Source of the DNA: Brachyspira sp. SAP_772
GTDB taxonomy: Bacteria; Spirochaetota; Brachyspiria; Brachyspirales; Brachyspiraceae
Direction: 5' to 3'
Length of the DNA stretch: 64,000 nucleotides
Assembly (NCBI RefSeq): GCF_009755885.1
Contig: NZ_VYIX01000001.1
Span: forward strand, 124,001-188,000
Of this stretch, positions 1 to 7,420 are shown piece by piece (positions within the stretch are counted from its first letter, which is position 1; each line of letters begins with the position of its first letter). A program made the position numbers and the translations under genes. Under the pieces are notes generated by a model. That model worked only from the letters and a program-made list of their open reading frames with translations. It had not been told where the DNA came from and searched no databases.

Positions 1-40
1 GTTATTATGTGATTGAATAAATATATTTTATAATTTTTAT

Positions 41-225
41 TTTATTCAACTTTTTCCCGACGCAAAAAGTGCAAATGTTTTAACTTTGTATGTTTTCAAA
101 TATAAATATAAGATGTTTTTATCTATACATAAAAAGCTATACTTCATTAAATGCAGTTCTTTTGCTTCTTTTATACCAATAAAAGAAGTGGGGTGCGGGG
201 GCTAGCCCCTGCAAATAACTAAAAT
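41..225 (+). repeat. Dispersed structured repeat, complete copy
   Basis: This is a non-coding repeat made of two parts. Part A starts with a TTCAACTTTTTCCCG-type sequence and ends in GCAAATG. Part B runs from ATGCAGTTCTTTTGC to a GC-rich near-palindrome around GGGGGCTAGCCCC. Related copies lie at about 1665-1885 and 1950-2145 (minus strand) and at 50990-51185 and 53872-54160 (plus strand), with partial copies at 281-425 and 1551-1610. Part B can fold: CTTCTTTT pairs with AAAAGAAG. No gene is seen in the first 490 bases apart from this repeat and the next one. Confidence 0.7.
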
Positions 226-280
226 AAAAGAGTTAAAATTTTTTGGTATATTCTAAAATAACTATATTTTGTTATATTAT

Positions 281-425
281 TATTTTATTCAACTTTTTCC
301 CGCCGCAAAAAGTTGCAAAAAGTGCAAATGCTTTAGTTTTATATCTTTGGAATATATAAAACAGTATTAATATTTTGTATATACATAAAAAGCTAAACTT
401 TATAAAATGCAGTCTTTTTGCTAGG
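281..425 (+). repeat. Dispersed structured repeat, 3'-truncated copy
   Basis: This partial copy of the repeat at 41-225 contains part A, with an 8-bp stem (AACTTTTT with AAAAAGTT around CCCGCCGC), and the beginning of part B (ATGCAGTCTTTTTGC). The copy then stops and the DUF58 gene follows. It is direct-oriented relative to the first copy, so the two form a tandem pair. Confidence 0.65.
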
Positions 426-492
426 GAAAAAACAATAAAAATTGACAAAACCTCAAATCTTTTGTATAGTTTAAACATTAAAGGAAATAAAT

Positions 493-1380
493 ATGTTTAG
501 AGATAGCACTATAACAACCAAAGATATACTAAAATCTGTTAGGCAAATAGAAATAAAAACTTCGCGTATAGTAAACTCTTATTTTGCTGGGCAGTATCAT
601 TCTGCTTTTAAGGGGCATGGTATAGAGTTTGATGAGGTGAGAAAGTATAATATTGGTGATGATGTGAGGGCTATGGATTGGAAGGTGAGTGCTAGGTATA
701 ATGAGCCTTTTATTAAGAGATTTAAAGAGGAGAGAGAGCTTAATGTTGTTATATTAGCCGACTTTTCTGCTTCTACTGATTTTGGACTTACAAAAACTAA
801 ACATAATCTCATTGTGGAGCTTAGTGCTTTACTATCTTTTTCTGCTCTTAAAAACAATGACAAAGTTGGGCTTTTAATATTTACTGATACCATTGAAAAG
901 CTTATTCCTCTAAACAAAGGAAAGAATCATGTGCTTAGAATTATTAGAGAGCTTATAGAGTTTGAACCTAAAAGTGCTGAAACTAATATTGCTAATGCTT
1001 TGGAATATTTTAATAAGATACAAAAAAGAGACAGTATTACATTTCTTATAACTGATGCATGTTCTGATTTGCCGAAAAAACAGATAGACATTACAAGAAA
1101 GAGAAATGATTTTGTGGTGTGTTTGGTTAATGATAGATTAGAATATGAAATGCCTCATTTGCTTGGTACGTTAGTTTTATCAGATTTAGAGAATGATGAG
1201 TATGTTTATTTTGATATGGGCAATAAGAATGTGAGAGAGGCTTATATCAATGAGCAGAGCAAAATGCTTGAAGATAAATTACAGTTTTTGAAAAGAAACT
1301 CTATAGAAAATATAGTATTAGACACATCTAGTAATTATATTAACGATGTCATGAAATTTTTTATCAAGAGAAGAAGATAG
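493..1380 (+). CDS. DUF58 domain protein (vWA-like)
   Basis: The 295-residue protein has the DUF58 core: GIEFDEVRKYNIGDDVRAMDW at about residues 43-62 followed by SAR, then an ILADFSAST segment resembling a von Willebrand A metal-site strand, and later LITDACSDL. DUF58 proteins are usually encoded beside a MoxR-family AAA ATPase and are linked to envelope stress or assembly of surface complexes; the exact biochemical role is unsettled. Here no MoxR gene is visible downstream and the left side is cut by the window, so the partner may lie upstream. The start is set by AAGGAA six bases before ATG. No signal peptide or membrane segment is seen. Confidence 0.85.
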   Translation: MFRDSTITTKDILKSVRQIEIKTSRIVNSYFAGQYHSAFKGHGIEFDEVRKYNIGDDVRAMDWKVSARYNEPFIKRFKEERELNVVILADFSASTDFGLTKTKHNLIVELSALLSFSALKNNDKVGLLIFTDTIEKLIPLNKGKNHVLRIIRELIEFEPKSAETNIANALEYFNKIQKRDSITFLITDACSDLPKKQIDITRKRNDFVVCLVNDRLEYEMPHLLGTLVLSDLENDEYVYFDMGNKNVREAYINEQSKMLEDKLQFLKRNSIENIVLDTSSNYINDVMKFFIKRRR

Positions 1381-1550
1381 CTATTTTTTGCTCGTTTAGT
1401 AGAATCATGTAGTTTATAAAAGAAATTCATATTGTTATAATATGTTTCGTTATGGGCTGTATTTTATTAAGTCAACATAATAATTATAGTGTGAATTAAT
1501 AAGTTGTCTTACAATAAAAATAATGAATATGATTTAGTATTATTTTCTTA

Positions 1551-1610
1551 ACTTGCACTTTTTGGTTCTTTTGACGAAGTCCGCACCGCGAGCTGCGGGA
1601 AAAAGAACAA
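1551..1610 (-). repeat. Dispersed structured repeat, part A only
   Basis: Read on the minus strand this carries GTTCTTTTTCCCGC, then a GC-rich loop with GCGGTGCGGACTTCGTC, then AAAAGAACC. The outer stem is GTTCTTTT/AAAAGAAC instead of the CAACTTTTT/AAAAAGTTG of other copies, so both sides changed together. Confidence 0.6.
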
Positions 1611-1664
1611 TAATTTTTTTAATATATCTTAATATAAAAATGATTCGTTTATATCAAGATATTT

Positions 1665-1885
1665 GCAAGGCTTTGCCCCGCACCCCACTTCTTTTGCGAC
1701 CGAAGAGAGTCCTTCATGGCGACCGAAGGAAGTGCCTGTGGGTATTGCTAGAAAGAAGCAAAAAGGCTACATTTTTTTAACTTAAAATATATGCATTATC
1801 TTATACTTTATACATATTCCAAAATATACAACGCTATAGTATTTGCACTTTTTGCAACTTTTTGCTACGGGAAAAAGTTGATAGA
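1665..1885 (-). repeat. Dispersed structured repeat, minus-strand copy
   Basis: On the minus strand, part A (CAACTTTTTCCCG at about 1885) is followed by part B (CTTTTTGCTTCTTT, then GAAGTGGGGTGCGGGG). Part B carries an insertion with CACTTCCTTCGGTCGC-like sequence, which also occurs at 53930 and, in degenerate form, at 18130. The 75-residue open frame at 1553-1780 lies wholly inside repeats and is not accepted as a gene. Confidence 0.6.
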
Positions 1886-1949
1886 AAATAATTATTTTAA
1901 TATAGACTAAAAATTTTTAAGTCTCTCAAAAATATTTTTATGTTTTTTT

Positions 1950-2145
1950 ATTCTCGGGGGCTAGCCCCCGAACCCCTACTTCTTTTGGTGACCCAAAGAA
2001 GCAAAAGGACTGCATTTAATGAAGTATAGCTTTTTATATATAACAAAATATAAATATTATTTTAGCTTTATATATTCCAAACATACAAAGCTAAAACGTT
2101 TGCACTTTTTGGTTCTTTTTGCGGCGGGAAAAAGTTGAGTAAAAA
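1950..2145 (-). repeat. Dispersed structured repeat with perfect GC palindrome
   Basis: A complete minus-strand copy. It contains the perfect 16-bp palindrome CGGGGGCTAGCCCCCG at about 1954-1969 and the CTTCTTT/AAAGAAG hairpin. Outside the repeats, the 1381-2285 gap holds only AT-rich sequence with no recognisable gene. Confidence 0.7.
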
Positions 2146-2220
2146 ACTTATGCAAACAATAAAATTAAAACAACATAAATATTTATTAATGTATTTTAGA
2201 AATAATTATATTTTATATAA

Positions 2221-2256
2221 AAAAAAGGAAACAGTGTTATTATTTACTGTTTCCTT
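2221..2256 (-). terminator. Rho-independent terminator of the M23 peptidase gene
   Basis: GGAAACAGT (2227-2235) pairs perfectly with ACTGTTTCC (2246-2254). On the minus strand the stem is followed by a run of six T. It lies 30 bases beyond the stop codon of the LysM/M23 gene. Confidence 0.8.
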
Positions 2257-2285
2257 ATTTTATTTTTTAGATTATTTATTTTTAA

Positions 2286-3461
2286 TTATCTTCTTTTAAT
2301 GAATTTTCCTATAGGTATAAAGTCAGCAGGGTTTAATGCCACTCCGTTTCTTCTCACTTCAAAATGTAAATGGCTTCCTGTAGAATTACCAGTGCTTCCC
2401 ATTCTTCCTATCATTACACCAACGCCCACATTAGCACCAACTGTAGTAGTGATTTTATTTAAGTGTCCGTAGTATGTAGTGTATCCTTTGTCATGACGAA
2501 CTATAACCAAATTTCCAAAACCGCCGCTGTATCCTGCAAATATAACCTTTCCTTTTCTAGCAGCATATATAGGAGTGTTTAATCCGCCCGGTATATCTAC
2601 ACCTAAATGTTTTCTTCTCACTCCTGTGATTGGGTGTATTCTATATCCAAACACACTGCTTATTCTTGTTACAACTGTAGGTAAGCTAAACATTTGACCA
2701 AACTTATCTATTCTTTCATCTAATGTGTATTTAGCACCGGGTAAAAATATTTCATCACCAGTGTTAATGTTGTCTCTATCTATTTTGTTAAAGCTCAATA
2801 CTCTGCCAATTTCAACATCGTATCTGTCAGTAATCTCTTCTAATGTTTCATTCTTCTTAACAATATAAAGCAAACCATTTCTATTTGGTATCATTATTGT
2901 TTGACCGGGTCTTAATTTGTTGGCATTACTTATTTTATTAACACTTACTATAGTATCTAAATTAGCACCTATCTTTTTTGAAATGCTAGTTAGATTGTCT
3001 CCTTCTTCTATTATATATTCATCGTATTTAAGACTAATAGTACCATCGCTTACAAGTGAGTTATCAGAAACTAAATAATCATAAAAAGCATCAGAAGCCT
3101 TTTCTATAGAAGCAACAGGCGTAGAAGTAACTGCTGGTATATTTTTTATATCTTCAGCAACAATATCATTAGTTTCTATTTTCATCTCTTTTACTTCATC
3201 TACTATTTTACTATATAATTCAGAGGTATTTTTTGAATCATCTATATTTTGAGCATACAAATTACTATCAGAATTCCTTTTAGCACCAAGTATCAAAAAA
3301 TTAATTAGAACTATAAACATTATAAAAGATACTGCTACTAACAATGATTTTTTTAGAAAGTATGGAAAGAGATTTTTATCACTATCTTCTATTAAATATT
3401 TTTTTATTTTTTGTATGATATTTTGTTTTCTTCTTACTCTTGTGTATTTAAATTTTCTCAT
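2286..3461 (-). CDS. LysM / M23 peptidoglycan endopeptidase
   Basis: The 391-residue protein has a basic N-terminus and one membrane anchor at about residues 42-63 (LLVAVSFIMFIVLINFLILG). Two LysM domains follow (about 150-195, starting YIIEEGDNLTSISKK, and 198-243, starting YIVKKNETLEEITD), then a C-terminal M23 (lysostaphin-type) domain. Zinc-binding motifs are visible: HLGVD at about 288 and HLHFE near 367. M23 enzymes cut peptide cross-links in the cell wall, and LysM binds glycan. The protein is probably anchored to the inner membrane and acts in the periplasm on wall remodelling or division. All metal ligands are present, so it is likely active rather than an EnvC-type activator. It has its own promoter and terminator. 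Confidence 0.9.
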   Translation of the reverse strand: MRKFKYTRVRRKQNIIQKIKKYLIEDSDKNLFPYFLKKSLLVAVSFIMFIVLINFLILGAKRNSDSNLYAQNIDDSKNTSELYSKIVDEVKEMKIETNDIVAEDIKNIPAVTSTPVASIEKASDAFYDYLVSDNSLVSDGTISLKYDEYIIEEGDNLTSISKKIGANLDTIVSVNKISNANKLRPGQTIMIPNRNGLLYIVKKNETLEEITDRYDVEIGRVLSFNKIDRDNINTGDEIFLPGAKYTLDERIDKFGQMFSLPTVVTRISSVFGYRIHPITGVRRKHLGVDIPGGLNTPIYAARKGKVIFAGYSGGFGNLVIVRHDKGYTTYYGHLNKITTTVGANVGVGVMIGRMGSTGNSTGSHLHFEVRRNGVALNPADFIPIGKFIKRR

Positions 3462-3518
3462 GGCAATTAGTTCTTTTTGTTTATTTAGATTATAATATTA
3501 TAAAAATTAACAGTTAGT

Positions 3519-3546
3519 ATAATACTAAATTTTGACATATTGTCAA
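3519..3546 (-). promoter_or_regulatory. Sigma-70-type promoter for the LysM/M23 gene
   Basis: On the minus strand TTGACA (3546-3541) and TATTAT (3524-3519) are 16 bases apart, about 58 bases upstream of the start codon at 3461. The -35 box and following bases also form a short palindrome (TTGACATATTGTCAA on the plus strand), which could be an operator. Confidence 0.6.
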
Positions 3547-3666
3547 GTACATATATTGTAAATATTATCTAACTTTATACTAATTCGGTAAAAATAAAAA
3601 AACTTTTAATATAAATTGTAAACATAATATTGAATTTATTTATTTTTATGCTAAAATCATATTATT

Positions 3667-4683
3667 ATGAGAAGTTTTGCTTTATTATTAATATTATTAT
3701 TTCAATTTTCTTTATATTCTGAAATAACACTATCTTTTGTAGGTGATGTTATGACAGGAAGCGATCATCCAGATAAAAGTTATTTACCCCCCAATGAAGG
3801 AAAAGATGTTTTTAAAAGTGTATCATCATTTTTGAAAGCTTCAGATATAAGTTTTGCAAATTTAGAGGGAGCTATAGCAAACTCAGAGACAAAATCTGCT
3901 AAAACAGGCAAGCGTTCATATTCTTTTCGTATGCCTCCGTACATGGCTGATAGAATAGCTGAAGCAGGGTTTGATATAGTTGCTGTTGCTAATAATCATT
4001 CTAGGGATTTTGGTGCTAAGGGTTATAGTCAAACTCAAGAGTATGTAAAAAAAGCTGGTATGGAAGTTGTAGGCAATGTTTTAAATCAGGCTTCTTTTAT
4101 AGAGGTTAAGGGTAAAAAAATAGGCTTTTTAGCTTTCTATTATTTTTCTTATGCCAATAATGCGATACAGGATATTGCAGCTGCTAAGGCTTTAGTTGAG
4201 AAAACAAAAAAAGAATGTGATTTTTTAATTGTAAGTTTTCATGGCGGAGCTGAGGGAAGCAGTATGTTTAGAGTGCCTAAAACTACAGAGTACTTTTATA
4301 AAGAGAATAGGGGAGATGTTTATAAGTTTGCAAGGGCGGTCAGTGATGCTGGTGCTGATTTAGTAATTGGTCATGGTCCGCATGTACTTAGAGCTATGGA
4401 AATGTATAATAATACTTTTATAGCTTATTCTCTTGGCAATTTTGTTGGATATAGACAATTCTCTTTATCTGGAAACAATGGAATTAGTGCTATATTACAA
4501 ATTACTTTAGACGATGATTTAAAATTTTCAAAAGCAAAAGTTATACCTGTGCGTTTAGTAAATGGCGGCATACCAAGTATTGATTCATCTAATACTGCTA
4601 TAAAAAAATTGAATGAATATGCAAATTTAGATTTTCCAAAGACAGGTGTGAAGTTTGATTCTAACGGAGAATATTTTAAATAA
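3667..4683 (+). CDS. CapA/PgsA-family metallophosphatase-like protein
   Basis: The 338-residue protein has an N-terminal signal peptide (RSFALLLILLFQFSLYS) followed by a complete CapA fold signature: FVGDVMTG, FANLEGAI, VANNHSRDFG, SFHGG and GHGPHVLRAM. CapA-family proteins (PF09587) are calcineurin-like proteins, best known from capsule or poly-gamma-glutamate export in Gram-positives; in spirochaetes the substrate is unknown. It is probably periplasmic. No ribosome binding site precedes the ATG, and a TTGAAT/TAAAAT promoter-like pair (3630-3657) ends only nine bases upstream, so the mRNA may be nearly leaderless. It diverges from the M23 gene. The function in polymer export is inferred from family only. 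Confidence 0.82.
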   Translation: MRSFALLLILLFQFSLYSEITLSFVGDVMTGSDHPDKSYLPPNEGKDVFKSVSSFLKASDISFANLEGAIANSETKSAKTGKRSYSFRMPPYMADRIAEAGFDIVAVANNHSRDFGAKGYSQTQEYVKKAGMEVVGNVLNQASFIEVKGKKIGFLAFYYFSYANNAIQDIAAAKALVEKTKKECDFLIVSFHGGAEGSSMFRVPKTTEYFYKENRGDVYKFARAVSDAGADLVIGHGPHVLRAMEMYNNTFIAYSLGNFVGYRQFSLSGNNGISAILQITLDDDLKFSKAKVIPVRLVNGGIPSIDSSNTAIKKLNEYANLDFPKTGVKFDSNGEYFK

Positions 4684-4824
4684 TTTTATTTTTTTAAATA
4701 TTAAAAAATTACAAAATGGGTTTCATGGGCTTTATTGATTTTTGCAAAAGTTCAATTAAAAAATAACGCTAATTATAAAATATTAAACCAAAAACACTAT
4801 AAATATTTATTAAATGATTAGGGA

Positions 4825-7242
4825 TTAATTAAATTCTTTTTCTATTTTATTAATTAAATCTTTTCTAATATTATTCCAATATTTATAATACGTTGTATCT
4901 CCACCTAAAAAAGACGGTAAAAGACCAATTAAACCATCTTTATCTATTTTAACATCAGAATAATGAACTATCTTATAAGATTTCTCTAAAGCTTCTTTCC
5001 TTTCTATTCTTTTATTTTCAATATCTTCTTTAAGCTGATTAGATAATTTTTTTAAATATTCATGTCTTTTTTTATCTAATTCATAATCATTAATTTTTAT
5101 GCTATTTGATAAATCTGTACGATATTGAGTATCACTCAAATTGTTATAATAATAAGATATTTCATTTTTTAAATTACGTACATATATATAATTAGTGTAA
5201 TCAATATCTTTTTCAAGTAAATTATCATATTCTGATTTCAGAGCGTTTAATTTTTCTCTGTATGGAAGTTCAAATTTAAGCTGATCCAATTCAAGCTCTT
5301 GTTTATGGCGTATATTATTCCAATATTCATAATAGGTTTTAACATTATCTTTTTTTGCTTCAGAATAATGAACTATTGTAGGGATTGCTTTTTCAATTTC
5401 TTCTATAGTCATTGAGTTATTTAGCAAGCTGTGGTACAAATCAAGTAAATATCTATCTCTCTTTATATCAAGTCTTTTTCTTAATTCGTCCATTCTTTGA
5501 ATCATAATTTTTTTACCAATTTCATCAAAATAGATATCTTCTGCATCAAATACAAATATATCTTTATCTTCATATAGATTTCTTTCTTCGCCTTTAGCAG
5601 CACCCAAAAAATTTTTAAAGCCTTGAATTGCAGAATGTACTGATTCTCCAGCTTTAGTTCCTAAGTTTTCAAAAGTTTTATTAATATCTGTGTTTTTTAG
5701 TTTATACCAAAAATTTTGATTTATTCCCAAAGTTTTATCAAATACGAAAATAAATTCTATATATAATAAATTATAATTATTAATATTCATTTCTTCATTT
5801 ATTATAACTTCAAAATTATTTATTATATTTTCTAAAAGAGTTTGATATTCTGCTTGCCTAAAATTATTTAAATATTCTTTCTCACTTATTATATTAATAT
5901 TTGGTATGCTTGAAATAGTAATATAAGCACCTATATAATTTGTTTTTTCTATTAAATAATTTATACGATTTTTAAATGAATTAGATACAGTATTTCCTAT
6001 TATTTTGTTATAAGTTTGTGCATATTGAGGCAGATTTCTTATAGATTGATTATAAACAGGCACTAGGTTTCCCATTATATAAGAAAAATTAGTGTTATTC
6101 ATTTCTAATTTATTTCTTTTTTCAAACGAATTAGTCATACTGCTTATTAATCTGTCAAACTCTTCAGTTTTTGTAGGCTGATATCTGCTTTTATATATAA
6201 GTGCTAAATTGTTTTCTATATGGTTATTTCTATCAAATACTTTTAAATACTCTTCATTTTTTATTAGCTTAGTATTTTCTTTTTTAAATTTTGAAATAGC
6301 TATTCTATCACTCATATGATCCCATTCTGTAAAAAGAATCATAGTTAGAGATATAGACACAGGTATTAATATGGCCATAAATCTATAAAAAAAATCTACT
6401 TGAGATTTAGTTTTTGAAACCATAACTGAAAGTACTCTTGAAGAATAGGTATATAATATGAATAATACTATTAAAAGTACTAATAGTAATGCCGCTAATA
6501 TTATATTAAAAATAACATCATCTATCATTTGTAATCCAGTTTGTATTCCATCTGGTATTATCATAGTATAAATAGTAGAAATACGTGTTTTTATAAAGTC
6601 TGCGAACTTTTCAAACGAAGTTGTAGGTACTGGTTTAGGATTATTAAATGTGCCTTTTAATCTTATAAAAAAATATGTTTCAAATGCTAATATAATAAGT
6701 AAATTAAATATATGAAAAAAAAGGAATTTAGTTTTATTAAGATATTTCCATCTTTTAAAAAATCCCATCTCTTTATCTTTTTCAACTATTTCTGTTTCTT
6801 TAACTTCAGGAGAAGTTTTATTGCTGCTAATAATATCTTTTTCGCTTATAGAAATTTCTTTATCTTTATATTTTGTTATTTTATTATTTTTTTTGTATAA
6901 ATTTTCTATTTTCTCTGCTCTATCATCGCTTATAGATAATCTATTTTTCTTGTTATTTAAATTGATTCTCTCGCTGTCGGATATAATTCCGTCTTCCATC
7001 ATTTTTATATATTCTTTATAATATCTTCTCTCTTCATCATTTTCTAGTTCTTCTATAGAATTAATTTGTTCATCTCTTGCTAATTTCTCTAACTCTTTTG
7101 CCCTATCATTGGATATTTTATTATCAATTTTTGATTCTTTAAGATGTTCTTTCATATCATTTTCTATAACACCCAAATTCATCGCATCAAGTATATCGTT
7201 GTAATACTCTTTTTCATTATCATTCAAATCGTTTAAATTCAT
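4825..7242 (-). CDS. Large membrane protein of unknown function with internal repeats
   Basis: I do not recognise this 805-residue protein. The start is placed at ATG 7242, because the upstream TTG at 7254 lies in the GGGAA ribosome binding site. The N-terminus holds two similar helical repeats of about 45 residues (EKEYYNDILDAMNLGVI... and ERRYYKEYIKMMEDGII..., each ending SNDRAKELE or SISDDRAEKIE). Three membrane segments follow at about residues 171-193, 236-262 and 286-303. The rest is a large hydrophilic helical domain. Near the C-terminus a second repeat pair appears, with IVHYSEAK...YYEYWNNIR and IVHYSDVK...YYKYWNNIR. It stands alone between convergent and divergent neighbours. The layout suggests a membrane-anchored scaffold or signalling protein, but no catalytic motif is visible. 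Confidence 0.7.
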   Translation of the reverse strand: MNLNDLNDNEKEYYNDILDAMNLGVIENDMKEHLKESKIDNKISNDRAKELEKLARDEQINSIEELENDEERRYYKEYIKMMEDGIISDSERINLNNKKNRLSISDDRAEKIENLYKKNNKITKYKDKEISISEKDIISSNKTSPEVKETEIVEKDKEMGFFKRWKYLNKTKFLFFHIFNLLIILAFETYFFIRLKGTFNNPKPVPTTSFEKFADFIKTRISTIYTMIIPDGIQTGLQMIDDVIFNIILAALLLVLLIVLFILYTYSSRVLSVMVSKTKSQVDFFYRFMAILIPVSISLTMILFTEWDHMSDRIAISKFKKENTKLIKNEEYLKVFDRNNHIENNLALIYKSRYQPTKTEEFDRLISSMTNSFEKRNKLEMNNTNFSYIMGNLVPVYNQSIRNLPQYAQTYNKIIGNTVSNSFKNRINYLIEKTNYIGAYITISSIPNINIISEKEYLNNFRQAEYQTLLENIINNFEVIINEEMNINNYNLLYIEFIFVFDKTLGINQNFWYKLKNTDINKTFENLGTKAGESVHSAIQGFKNFLGAAKGEERNLYEDKDIFVFDAEDIYFDEIGKKIMIQRMDELRKRLDIKRDRYLLDLYHSLLNNSMTIEEIEKAIPTIVHYSEAKKDNVKTYYEYWNNIRHKQELELDQLKFELPYREKLNALKSEYDNLLEKDIDYTNYIYVRNLKNEISYYYNNLSDTQYRTDLSNSIKINDYELDKKRHEYLKKLSNQLKEDIENKRIERKEALEKSYKIVHYSDVKIDKDGLIGLLPSFLGGDTTYYKYWNNIRKDLINKIEKEFN

Positions 7243-7420
7243 AATAATTCCCAATATTTATAAAACCTATTTACATAATATAATATGTAAATTTTTTTGC
7301 AATGTTTTTTATATTTTTCTCAAATAAAAATTATTAATTTACAAACCTTGTAAAAAATTAGCTTATAATATAAAATTGAATATCTTTAATAGAAATAAAA
7401 AAAATGGAGCAAAAAATAAG

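Noticed and set aside
1553-1780. 75-residue open frame
   Set aside because: It lies entirely within the dispersed repeat and has no ribosome binding site.
7260-7420. T-box leader for ileS
   Set aside because: Too short and without the T-box sequence or a specifier stem.
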